Source of the DNA: Planctomycetota bacterium
GTDB lineage: Bacteria > Planctomycetota > Phycisphaerae > Sedimentisphaerales > UBA12454
Length of the DNA: 11,359 bases
Assembly (NCBI GenBank): GCA_018828825.1
Contig: JAHJUV010000040.1
Span: forward strand, 1-11,359
Reading direction: 5' to 3'
Each line of letters opens with the position of its first letter. The first letter of the stretch is position 1. The translations under genes were made by a program, and so were the position numbers. The notes under the pieces are model-generated. The model was not told the DNA's origin, made no database searches, and was given only the letters and a program-made list of their open reading frames with translations. Shown piece after piece: positions 1-6,248 of the stretch.

Positions 1-2
1 CA

Positions 3-92
3 GGTCTGGACAAAATCCTCGCCGCTTACAGGCACGCCGTCGACGAAAAATACCGTTTCTACTCATACGGCGACTGTATGCTGATTTTATAA
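3..92 (+). CDS. queA: QueA C-terminal fragment (tRNA epoxyqueuosine-forming transferase-isomerase)
   Basis: Frame 3 is open from the window edge to a TAA at 90-92 and encodes 29 residues. They end in YRFYSYGDCMLIL, which matches the conserved QueA C-terminus (usually YRFFSYGDAMLI). The family transfers and isomerises the ribosyl group of S-adenosylmethionine onto 7-aminomethyl-7-deazaguanine at the tRNA wobble position, giving epoxyqueuosine. Only the tail is present, so catalytic residues cannot be judged. The gene enters from the left and reads toward the PtsN-like gene, with 148 bp between its stop and that gene's ATG. The assignment rests on this one C-terminal motif, which is distinctive. 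Confidence 0.82.
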   Translation, partial: GLDKILAAYRHAVDEKYRFYSYGDCMLIL

Positions 93-210
93 CCCCTTTG
101 ATTGCAAATGGTTATATCTAAAAACCGCCATAAATAATTAAAGTGTTTGCCTTTTCTGTCGAAAATTTATAGAATCTTCACCTTGTACTTTTTTAATACC
201 CTTCTTAGTG

Positions 211-216
211 TATAAT
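211..216 (+). promoter_or_regulatory. -10 box upstream of the EIIA gene
   Basis: A perfect TATAAT lies 25 bp before the ATG at 241, directly preceded by TG. No good -35 element is visible at 16-18 bp; the region there is T-rich. The predicted transcript would start near 223, leaving a leader of about 18 nt. This makes the upstream GTG at 208, which lies before the box, an unlikely translation start. Confidence 0.5.
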
Positions 217-240
217 TTTCGTTGGAATGAGATTTTTAAA

Positions 241-699
241 ATGATATTGACTCAGATTCTCGCCCCTGCCTGTGTTAAGGTTCCGCTCGACGGCAAAGAC
301 AAGCAGGCCGTTATGGCAGAACTCGTTGACGTACTCGACGCAAACAGGCTCCTCATCAATAAAGACGAAGTACTGCAGGCCGTTATCAGCAGGGAAGCCA
401 CAAGAAGCACCGGCATCGGTTCCGGCATCGCCATTCCCCACGGCAAATGCAAAGGCGTCAAAGAGCTCGTAATGGCCATTGGCATTTCGCGTCAGGGCAT
501 TGATTTCCAGAGCATTGATGAAAAGCCCGTTTACATTGTTGTGCTGCTCGCCTCGCCGACTGACAAGACCGGCCCACACATCCAGGCCCTTGCAAGAATC
601 AGCAGATTAATGCTGGACGAGGATTTCAGGAACAAACTCCAGAACGCCCCTTCCGCAAAAGACCTCTACGACCTCATCAGTTCTAAAGAAGCTGAGTAA
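241..699 (+). CDS. Stand-alone PTS EIIA protein, PtsN/fructose type
   Basis: A 152-residue cytoplasmic protein that is a single EIIA type-2 domain (PTS_EIIA_2). Such domains accept a phosphoryl group on a histidine from HPr or NPr and either pass it to EIIB or act as a regulatory switch, as PtsN does. The expected active-site motif GIAIPHGK is present with His67. The segment from about residue 22 to 148 covers the whole domain. I chose ATG 241 over an in-frame GTG at 208 because the GTG lies before the -10 box, and GGAATGAG at 224-231 can serve as ribosome binding site. No EIIB, EIIC, HPr or EI gene is in the window, so a regulatory role is more likely than sugar transport. It runs convergent to miaB with a 60-bp gap and no clear terminator. 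Confidence 0.88.
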   Translation: MILTQILAPACVKVPLDGKDKQAVMAELVDVLDANRLLINKDEVLQAVISREATRSTGIGSGIAIPHGKCKGVKELVMAIGISRQGIDFQSIDEKPVYIVVLLASPTDKTGPHIQALARISRLMLDEDFRNKLQNAPSAKDLYDLISSKEAE

Positions 700-759
700 A
701 ATATTTACCCCGTCGATATGCCGTAGAGTTGATAAAACAGCAGGAAAAATAAAAGAGAT

Positions 760-2124
760 TTAATTTACCTGCCCAAAAAGTGTCAACGCACTTGTTTTTG
801 TGATAACAATATCAACAAACTGCCCTGCCAGATTTTCCGGGCCGTCAAAAACAGCAATAAAATCTCCCGCTGTCCTGCCGATAAGCTGGGGAACGCCTTG
901 TTTATCTGTTTTATCAAGATGAGATTTCTTACTTGTACCCTCAACAAGGACTTTTACAGTCCTGCCGATGAAAGATTTATTCAAATTCTCACTGATTTTC
1001 TCCTGGACGGCAAGAAGCTTGATGTTTCTTTGCTTTTTTACCTCCATCGGCACATTATCGGCAAGCTTGCCATCAGCTCTTGTGCCGGGCCGGGGGGAAT
1101 ATTTGAATATAAAGCAGTTTTTGTATTGGGTTTTTTCGACAAGCTCAACGGTTTTTTGGAAATCTTCATCTGTCTCACCCGGAAAACCGACGATAAAATC
1201 GCCCGCTATGGCAATATCGGGCACAATATCTCTGGCTTTGTCTATAATTTCAAGATATTGGCCGCAAGTGTAGCCGCGACTCATCGCTTTCAGGATTTTA
1301 TCCGAGCCGCTCTGGGCGGGAATGTGCAGGTATCGGCATATTTTCGGCAAATCTACCATCGCCTTAAAGATTCTTTCGTCAAAATTCTTCGGATAGCAGG
1401 TAACAAACTTGATCCATTCGATGCCGTTTATCTTGCTTACCTCATAAAGCAAATCGGCAAAAGAAGAACCATTATAACGATATGAATTTACCGTCTGGCC
1501 CAGCAGGGTTATCTGCTTTATGCCGGCATCGGCAAGTTTCTTAATCTGAGCTATAATTTTCTGCGGCGGCCTTGAAGCCTCGGGGCCTCTGACATAAGGT
1601 ACAACACAATACGAACAGAAGTTATCGCAGCCCCGCATTACGCGAACATAGGCCTGGGCAGGAAGATTGTCCTGGGCCAAATCATAAAGCAATTCAAAAT
1701 CATCAAGCTGGTCCGATTGCTGCTGTTGGGGATTATGCCTGATATCGCTGCTTACAGCGGCCAATTTCGTATTTTGCTCGATTGTTTTATTTACAAGACC
1801 GACGAGTTGGGGTATCTGCAGTGGGCCACAGACGATATTTACCACTTCGTATCTGAGTAAATCTTCCTTTAATCTTTGAGCCATACAGCCGAACACGGCG
1901 ACGATAATTCCGGGCTGGGTCTTTTTTATATGTTTCAGATGCCCCAGAAGCGATAAGACCCGTTCCTCAGCGTGTTGACGGACAGAGCAGGTATTAATAA
2001 GCACAATATCAGCTTCACTCGGCTGGTCGGTCAATTCGAAGCCCGCATGAACAAACGAATTGATAACCAGGTTGGTGTCGAGCTTGTTCATCTGGCAACC
2101 GTAGGTTTGCACAAAAAATTCCAT
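760..2124 (-). CDS. miaB: MiaB, tRNA-2-methylthio-N6-dimethylallyladenosine synthase
   Basis: A 454-residue radical-SAM methylthiotransferase that adds a methylthio group to i6A37 of tRNA. The N-terminal UPF0004 domain opens with QTYGCQMN and has its three cluster cysteines at C10, C46 and C80. The radical-SAM motif CxxxCxxC is C166, C170, C173, followed by VVPYVRGPEASRP. A TRAM domain fills about residues 383-448. The YGCQMN start and CSYCVVPY segment favour MiaB over RimO or MtaB. Length is normal for the family. ATG 2124 is preceded by a good AAAGGA Shine-Dalgarno 7-8 bases away. The start region lies inside a long inverted repeat (see 2096-2166), and codons 3-10 form one arm of it. No clear promoter was found, because the upstream DNA is occupied by hairpin repeats. 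Confidence 0.96.
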   Translation of the reverse strand: MEFFVQTYGCQMNKLDTNLVINSFVHAGFELTDQPSEADIVLINTCSVRQHAEERVLSLLGHLKHIKKTQPGIIVAVFGCMAQRLKEDLLRYEVVNIVCGPLQIPQLVGLVNKTIEQNTKLAAVSSDIRHNPQQQQSDQLDDFELLYDLAQDNLPAQAYVRVMRGCDNFCSYCVVPYVRGPEASRPPQKIIAQIKKLADAGIKQITLLGQTVNSYRYNGSSFADLLYEVSKINGIEWIKFVTCYPKNFDERIFKAMVDLPKICRYLHIPAQSGSDKILKAMSRGYTCGQYLEIIDKARDIVPDIAIAGDFIVGFPGETDEDFQKTVELVEKTQYKNCFIFKYSPRPGTRADGKLADNVPMEVKKQRNIKLLAVQEKISENLNKSFIGRTVKVLVEGTSKKSHLDKTDKQGVPQLIGRTAGDFIAVFDGPENLAGQFVDIVITKTSALTLFGQVN

Positions 2125-2166
2125 TTCTTATTTCCTTTATCTTTTGTGCAAACCTAAGCACGGTTG
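2096..2166. repeat. Long inverted repeat bracketing the miaB ribosome binding site and start codon
   Basis: TAGGTTTGCACAAAA at 2102-2116 is the exact reverse complement of TTTTGTGCAAACCTA at 2142-2156 (15 bp). The pairing resumes with CAACCG (2096-2101) and CGGTTG (2161-2166), with AGCA (2157-2160) unpaired on one side. In a miaB transcript that covers both arms, a 21-bp stem would leave a 25-nt loop (2117-2141) holding the AAAGGA Shine-Dalgarno and the AUG. The inner arm is the coding sequence for F3 to C10, including the first cluster cysteine. The outer arm continues directly into hairpin repeat copy 1. Confidence 0.8.
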
Positions 2167-2206
2167 CTCCCGCGTATAGTTTTGCCAAAGCAAAACTGCG
2201 GGAGCA
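2150..2206. repeat. Palindromic repeat, copy 1
   Basis: A 57-bp unit starting AAACCTAAGCA. It holds an outer stem TGCTCCCGC (2165-2173) pairing with GCGGGAGCA (2198-2206). The inner stem is AGTTTTGC (2178-2185) pairing with GCAAAACT (2190-2197), and the loop is CAAA. GTAT at 2174-2177 is an unpaired bulge on the left side, giving 17 bp of pairing in total. No T-tract follows on either strand, so an intrinsic terminator is unlikely. It resembles REP-type extragenic palindromes. The 52 bp between this and copy 2 (2207-2258) shows nothing recognisable. Confidence 0.8.
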
Positions 2207-2258
2207 CTAAAAAAATCCAATAGAAACACCAACATAAACTACCTTTCAGTATTCCTCC

Positions 2259-2315
2259 AAACCTAAGCATGGGTGCCCCCACGTTTAGATTTGCCGCTGC
2301 AAATCTGTGGGGGCA
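2259..2315. repeat. Palindromic repeat, copy 2
   Basis: Same 57-bp length, order and orientation as copy 1, 109 bp further on, again starting AAACCTAAGCA. The outer stem is TGCCCCCAC (2274-2282) with GTGGGGGCA (2307-2315). The inner stem is AGATTTGC (2287-2294) with GCAAATCT (2299-2306). The loop is CGCT and the bulge GTTT. Relative to copy 1, three base pairs differ and each is changed on both sides, so pairing is preserved. The right edge is 5 bp from the stop codon of the small GIY-YIG gene. Confidence 0.8.
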
Positions 2316-2319
2316 ACCT

Positions 2320-2616
2320 TTAAATATGATTACATTGATTATTAATTTCATAAATTCTTATAAGTTCTTCTTTTTGCTGACGAGTTAATTTCTTAATATT
2401 CCTTTCTCTGCGTAAAGCATTCTTATAATACCGATATTCTTTGGCATAAACCAGCGTTACCGGCAATCTACTTCTCAAATATTTTGCCCCATTGCCACTA
2501 TTGTGCAATGCAATTCGCTTATTCAAATCACTTGTATATCCCGTATAATAAGTACCGTCACTGCATTTAACGATATAAACAAAGTGTCTGCCCGTGCGTA
2601 AAATTTTTCTAGTCAC
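2320..2616 (-). CDS. Small GIY-YIG domain protein (UPF0213/YhbQ-like)
   Basis: A 98-residue protein that is almost entirely one GIY-YIG nuclease fold. The first motif is V13-Y14-I15, the second Y24-T25-G26, with R34 and the probable metal-binding catalytic E71 (in LRRERNIKK) in their usual places. The family is small, cytosolic and poorly defined functionally; some relatives cut DNA. The only in-frame start that keeps the domain intact is GTG 2616. It has no convincing Shine-Dalgarno, and a TATAAT on the minus strand (2625-2620) lies immediately before it. If that box is used, the mRNA would be leaderless or the start mis-assigned. It is 49 bp downstream of the permease on the same strand and 5 bp from palindromic repeat copy 2. 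The domain assignment is firm; the role is not known. Confidence 0.85.
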   Translation of the reverse strand: MTRKILRTGRHFVYIVKCSDGTYYTGYTSDLNKRIALHNSGNGAKYLRSRLPVTLVYAKEYRYYKNALRRERNIKKLTRQQKEELIRIYEINNQCNHI

Positions 2617-2665
2617 AAAATTATAATAAGGCAGAAATGCGGAAAAGGGAAGAGGTTGATAAATT

Positions 2666-4510
2666 TTACTCCCGCTGTCTTCCTGAAAGCAGAACTATGT
2701 CTCTGAGCTGTTCGATATTCCTGGCGGCAAACCAGCGTTTCTCAAACTCTGGCTCGCTAACAATATGCGCAACCGACATAAGCGCCCTGAGATGATAATT
2801 CCTCTCGTCGGACGAGCCAATAAGGATAAACGCTGTTTTTACGGGTTCGTGCAACTCGGAAAAAACTGCACCATCCTTACAGCGGACAAGCAGAACTTCA
2901 AAAACATTCCGGCCGTCAACCACGATATGCGGTATGGCAAGGCCGGGCTTTATAACGGTTGTGGATTCCTTTTCCCTCTGTATAAAAAGCTTGTAAAGTT
3001 TATCCGCATCTATATTAAGCTTTTTCGACAGGGCCTGTGAGGCAGTATGGAAAAGGTCGGTTGCGGAAATTTTCCCCGGGACATCGAGAATATCACAGTT
3101 TTTGACAAGCTCATCGAACCTGTCGGTTATCACCTCGTCGCGCTGCAGCGCAATTTGTTTTAATTCCTCTTCAAGGCCGCTGCGCTGAATGTGTCTTGAA
3201 ACAATTGTTTTTACGAGATAAACAATTGCTGATTCGCGGTCGATACGTTTTTGAACATAAAAAAGATACCAGACCATCGCGACAATCGCGAAAACGCCCG
3301 TCAGTGCCAGCGGGACATAGCCCATTTCAAAAATCAAGAACAGATATATTATTATCGTGCCAATCTGCATCCAGGGAGTAAAAGGCGCTTTAAACGTCGG
3401 CCGATATGTTTGGATTCCGCTGTGCCGCATTATAACCACTGAAGCGTTCATCAGGATAAACATAACAATCATTATAGTGGAGGCGGTTTTGACAAGGTCT
3501 TCGATTGACAGGGCAAAAATCACGAAGAGCATAAAACCCGCTGTCAGCAAAAGCGAAAAATGAGGCGTATGAAAGCGCCTGCTCGATTTGGAAAGGAACT
3601 GCGGCACAAGGCCGTCACGGCTCATAGCCATAGGAGTTCGAGATGCGCTCAAAAGTCCGGCATTTGCAGTAGTCGCAAAGGCAAGAAATGCGCCGATACC
3701 TATCAGGACTTCTCCGGCAACTCCCGCAACAGCTTTGCCAGCAAGGGCAATCGGGGCAAGTGACCCGCTCAAAACCTCCGGCGAAAGCACTCCTACCGCT
3801 GCGAAAACAACCAGTACATAAAGAATATTTACCACAAAAAAGGCCAGGAACATTCCGAGCGGAATATTCTTTGAGCCGTCACGCACTTCTTCAGAAACAT
3901 CAATAACTTTTGTAAGCCCTCCGAAAGAAACAAATACCATTCCTGCAACGACAAAAATACTTTTGACGCCGAACGGCGCAAACGGCGAATACTGCTGCGG
4001 CTGGACAAAAGGCAACGCCTTAACTACAAACGCGACAAGAATTGCGATAAGGCCTACGACAAGACCAATCTGCAGGCCGCCTGTGCCTTTGACGCTTAAA
4101 ATATTTACAAGCAGAAATAACAGGCACGTCCCTGCCGCAACGAGTTTGATTGTCAAATCACCACCGTTCGGGAAAAAAAACGTCGCCAAAGCACCGATAC
4201 CTACCATTGCAAAGGTCGCCTTGAGCGCAATTGCGAGCCAGTTCGCAAAACCCGCAAAAGTACCCATCACCGGGCCAAGACTCCGCTCGACAAAAAAATA
4301 ACTCCCGCCGGACTTTGGCATCGCCGTGGCAAGCTCGGCATTGGACAGCATTGAAGGAATCATCAAAAGACCGGCAAGAAAATAAGATATGACGACTGAA
4401 GGGCCTGCCTTTGCGAACGCAAGTCCTGGAAGGATAAAAAGACCGCTGCTAATCATAGCGCCGGCAGCGATACTGAAAACACCCATAAGCCCCAATTGTT
4501 TTTTGAGCAT
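2666..4510 (-). CDS. APC-family amino acid permease fused to a C-terminal PTS EIIA domain
   Basis: A 614-residue inner-membrane protein. Residues about 5-418 are an APC-superfamily permease with many hydrophobic segments. The first helix carries the unwound GAMISSG motif (17-23), PKSGGSYFF follows at 65-73, and an EE-containing loop (SEEVRDGSKNIP) spans 206-217. Substrate is probably an amino acid or polyamine, not definable here. Residues 420-479 are a charged linker. Residues 480-614 form an EIIA type-2 domain with the motif GLAIPH and candidate phosphohistidine H528, suggesting transport is gated by PTS phosphorylation. ATG 4510 has a GAGG ribosome binding site. It is divergent from the GntR regulator, which likely controls it. 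No frameshift or damage is visible. Similar permease-EIIA fusions exist in other bacteria as far as I recall. Confidence 0.9.
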   Translation of the reverse strand: MLKKQLGLMGVFSIAAGAMISSGLFILPGLAFAKAGPSVVISYFLAGLLMIPSMLSNAELATAMPKSGGSYFFVERSLGPVMGTFAGFANWLAIALKATFAMVGIGALATFFFPNGGDLTIKLVAAGTCLLFLLVNILSVKGTGGLQIGLVVGLIAILVAFVVKALPFVQPQQYSPFAPFGVKSIFVVAGMVFVSFGGLTKVIDVSEEVRDGSKNIPLGMFLAFFVVNILYVLVVFAAVGVLSPEVLSGSLAPIALAGKAVAGVAGEVLIGIGAFLAFATTANAGLLSASRTPMAMSRDGLVPQFLSKSSRRFHTPHFSLLLTAGFMLFVIFALSIEDLVKTASTIMIVMFILMNASVVIMRHSGIQTYRPTFKAPFTPWMQIGTIIIYLFLIFEMGYVPLALTGVFAIVAMVWYLFYVQKRIDRESAIVYLVKTIVSRHIQRSGLEEELKQIALQRDEVITDRFDELVKNCDILDVPGKISATDLFHTASQALSKKLNIDADKLYKLFIQREKESTTVIKPGLAIPHIVVDGRNVFEVLLVRCKDGAVFSELHEPVKTAFILIGSSDERNYHLRALMSVAHIVSEPEFEKRWFAARNIEQLRDIVLLSGRQRE

Positions 4511-4537
4511 AACCCGGCCTCGGACAATTTGGAGACA

Positions 4538-4565
4538 ATAATAACCTGAAAATATTTCTATGCAA
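4538..4565 (-). promoter_or_regulatory. Candidate permease promoter
   Basis: On the minus strand, TTGCAT (4565-4560) and TATTAT (4543-4538) are separated by 16 bp, giving good -35 and -10 matches. The -10 box is about 27 bp from the permease ATG. This is a motif match only. Confidence 0.45.
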
Positions 4566-4584
4566 CCCTATATATACCGAGACC

Positions 4585-4605
4585 GGAAAAAACGCCGTTT
4601 TCTCC
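4585..4605. promoter_or_regulatory. Imperfect palindrome in the permease-gntR intergenic region
   Basis: GGAAAAAACG (4585-4594) and CGTTTTCTCC (4596-4605) are inverted with one mismatch around a single central C. It lies upstream of both candidate promoters, so it could be a second binding site for the GntR protein or another regulator. Its sequence differs from the perfect palindrome at 4622-4644. Confidence 0.3.
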
Positions 4606-4634
4606 TTGACCAATAGACCACATTGGTATATTAA
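4606..4634 (+). promoter_or_regulatory. Candidate gntR promoter
   Basis: TTGACC (4606-4611) and TATTAA (4629-4634) are 17 bp apart. The -35 is good and the -10 weak. The -10 lies inside the 23-bp palindrome, as expected for a repressor that controls its own gene. Confidence 0.4.
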
Positions 4635-4644
4635 ATATACCAAT
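4622..4644. promoter_or_regulatory. Perfect 23-bp palindromic operator, probably for the GntR regulator
   Basis: Arms ATTGGTATATT (4622-4632) and AATATACCAAT (4634-4644) are exact reverse complements around one A. The TTGGT...ACCAA ends fit the TGGT/ACCA half-sites known for FCD-type GntR proteins, although the spacing between half-sites is wider than in FadR. A further ACCAAT at 4610-4615 (with a one-base slip, ACCAATA) could pair with ATTGGT at 4622-4627 as an extra half-site. The palindrome ends 21 bp before the gntR ATG and overlaps its candidate -10. Confidence 0.65.
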
Positions 4645-4665
4645 TTATTATATTTTCAGGCGTAA

Positions 4666-5358
4666 ATGAACAAGGAACTCCTTCATATAAAACTTGTACG
4701 CGAGCTGATTGCCTTTATAGCGTCCGGCAAATACGAAGACGGGGTCAGGTTGCCCGCTGAACGAAAGCTCTGCGAGCAGTTCAACGTCAGCCGCGGCACG
4801 GTAAGACAGGGACTTTACGACCTTGAAAAGCTCGGCATATTAAAAATCAAGCCGGGCTCCGGCGCCTATGTCCAGAAGATTTCACAAAAAAAACTGCCGG
4901 CTCATCTTCTGCCGCTGGATTTCGCCAATGTAACATTTTCAGATATCATTTACGCACGCAAGGCAATCGAAACGGCCGCGATAACACTTGCCTGCGAAAA
5001 AATAAACGCCCATCAGATTGAAGAACTCCGGCAATTGACAGAAAAGATGGAGCAGGCAAAGGACAATCTTCTCGAGTTTCTCAAATTGGACACCCAGTTC
5101 CATCAGCTTATAATCCACGCAAGCGGAAATATGCCATTGGTTACGGCGTTCGCATCCATCGCGGAATATCATAAATATTCGCAGGTCTTTTCAAGTCTTT
5201 ACGAAAGCGAGATACACACAGCGATAAATTTTCATAAGAAAATGCTTTCGGCACTGAATGACCACAACGTGAAAAATGCTGTAAAAGCAATCATTAAACA
5301 TCTGGAACATACGGAACAGATAACAAAATCTGCAAAACAAAAAAATATTTTTGTTTAA
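4666..5358 (+). CDS. GntR-family transcriptional regulator, FCD (FadR) subfamily
   Basis: A 230-residue DNA-binding protein. Residues about 5-72 are the winged helix-turn-helix, with the family signature LPAERKLCEQFNVSRGTVRQ followed by the wing GILKIKPGSGAYV. Residues about 90-222 are the helical FCD ligand-binding domain. It keeps candidate metal or ligand residues D142, H146, H190 and H212. Such proteins are usually repressors released by a small organic acid or amino acid. It is divergent from the permease-EIIA gene, and a perfect palindrome sits between them, so it probably controls the permease and itself. The start is ATG 4666, with CAGG five bases upstream. An AT-only inverted repeat (5335-5356) overlaps the last codons. 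Ligand is unknown. Confidence 0.92.
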   Translation: MNKELLHIKLVRELIAFIASGKYEDGVRLPAERKLCEQFNVSRGTVRQGLYDLEKLGILKIKPGSGAYVQKISQKKLPAHLLPLDFANVTFSDIIYARKAIETAAITLACEKINAHQIEELRQLTEKMEQAKDNLLEFLKLDTQFHQLIIHASGNMPLVTAFASIAEYHKYSQVFSSLYESEIHTAINFHKKMLSALNDHNVKNAVKAIIKHLEHTEQITKSAKQKNIFV

Positions 5359-5435
5359 AACATTATTTACAGATACATCGCAAAAACCGTTACGGAAAAC
5401 ATCTACGACAGGCACATCAAACGTATTTTTATTGA

Positions 5436-6248
5436 CTAAATTTCTCTTCCGAGCAGTTTAAGAAGATTGTCTTTTGTCAAAAGTTTTAAGTCCTGCTGTC
5501 TTTCGACAAACGACCGGATGTCGGCAACCACTTTGTCCCACTCGTATTCTGAAATACGCAGGGCAGTTTCTTTTCTCCAGTTATCAATTGTAATTGCCTC
5601 GCCTTGCCAACCGGTCTGTTTTAAGGCGTTATCCAAAAGAATAATATTCGGCGCAGGCCAGGTTCTGTCGGACAGATACCAGAATAAATCGTAAATATCT
5701 CTGCCTTTCACATATTTGCGGCTTAATAGTGCGTGTAATTTTCCGGCAAGCAATGAAGCCTTATCGTAGTGCTGCAGGTTTAACAGACAATACTTCCTGA
5801 TGATGCTCGTTTCAAAATTTGCACCGGCAGGCGGATTTGTATCAATTTCCACCTTAATAGAAACTGTTTCGCTGCGATGAGGCGAAAGCCCAAGCTCGTA
5901 AAGCATGCCCTCAAAATTTAAAAAGGCATTTTTTACCGCTTTTTCGGTCTTTGCCTTGATTGTTAGTGAATAACCCTCTGCAACAAAAACACTTTTAGCC
6001 CTCTTCATAAACTCCGTAAAATTGTCATCTACCCCTGCAGCGGCAAGAGAAAAATCCAAATCTTCCGAAAATCGCGGCATTGAATAAAGAAACCGCAAGG
6101 CTGTCCCACCGACAAATACCCAGCGTTCAAACGCTCCGCTTTCCATAAGACTTTCAAGCAATCTTACCTGTAAATATTCACGCACAATACATCTTGCAAG
6201 ATTATTATCCTGAATTTTTTCAATAATTTGTTTGATATACTCTTTCAT
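5436..6248 (-). CDS. AbiEii/AbiGii-family nucleotidyltransferase toxin
   Basis: A 270-residue protein of the nucleotidyltransferase-fold AbiEii family, the toxin of type IV toxin-antitoxin systems linked to phage abortive infection. Family motifs are in order: G47-G48-T-A-L-R followed by E62-D63-L-D65 (metal-binding carboxylates), a third acidic strand KVEID (132-136), AGKLHALLSR (169-177) and G182-R-D-I-Y-D187. All look intact, so it is probably active. Its ATG overlaps the stop of the upstream antitoxin gene by four bases (6245-6248), showing translational coupling. It is convergent with gntR, 77 bp apart, and no strong terminator is visible between them. The catalytic target has not been settled for this particular branch; relatives modify RNA or bind nucleotides. 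Confidence 0.9.
   Translation of the reverse strand: MKEYIKQIIEKIQDNNLARCIVREYLQVRLLESLMESGAFERWVFVGGTALRFLYSMPRFSEDLDFSLAAAGVDDNFTEFMKRAKSVFVAEGYSLTIKAKTEKAVKNAFLNFEGMLYELGLSPHRSETVSIKVEIDTNPPAGANFETSIIRKYCLLNLQHYDKASLLAGKLHALLSRKYVKGRDIYDLFWYLSDRTWPAPNIILLDNALKQTGWQGEAITIDNWRKETALRISEYEWDKVVADIRSFVERQQDLKLLTKDNLLKLLGREI

Noticed and set aside
208..240. GTG start giving an 11-residue N-terminal extension of the EIIA protein
   Set aside because: The GTG lies just before a perfect TATAAT box and has no ribosome binding site. ATG 241 fits the family length.
898..1485. Open frame of 195 codons antisense to miaB
   Set aside because: It lies fully within the conserved miaB gene on the opposite strand with no independent support.
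2165..2206. Rho-independent terminator for miaB or its neighbour
   Set aside because: The stem is strong but no T-tract follows on either strand, and it lies upstream of miaB, not downstream.
2154..2351. 65-codon minus-strand frame across the palindromic repeats
   Set aside because: It is translated hairpin repeat sequence that overlaps the GIY-YIG gene end. No domain is seen.
5335..5356. Intrinsic terminator for gntR (AAACAAAAA, loop AATA, TTTTTGTTT)
   Set aside because: The stem is nearly all A-T, overlaps the last codons and has no GC core, so it is weak as a terminator.
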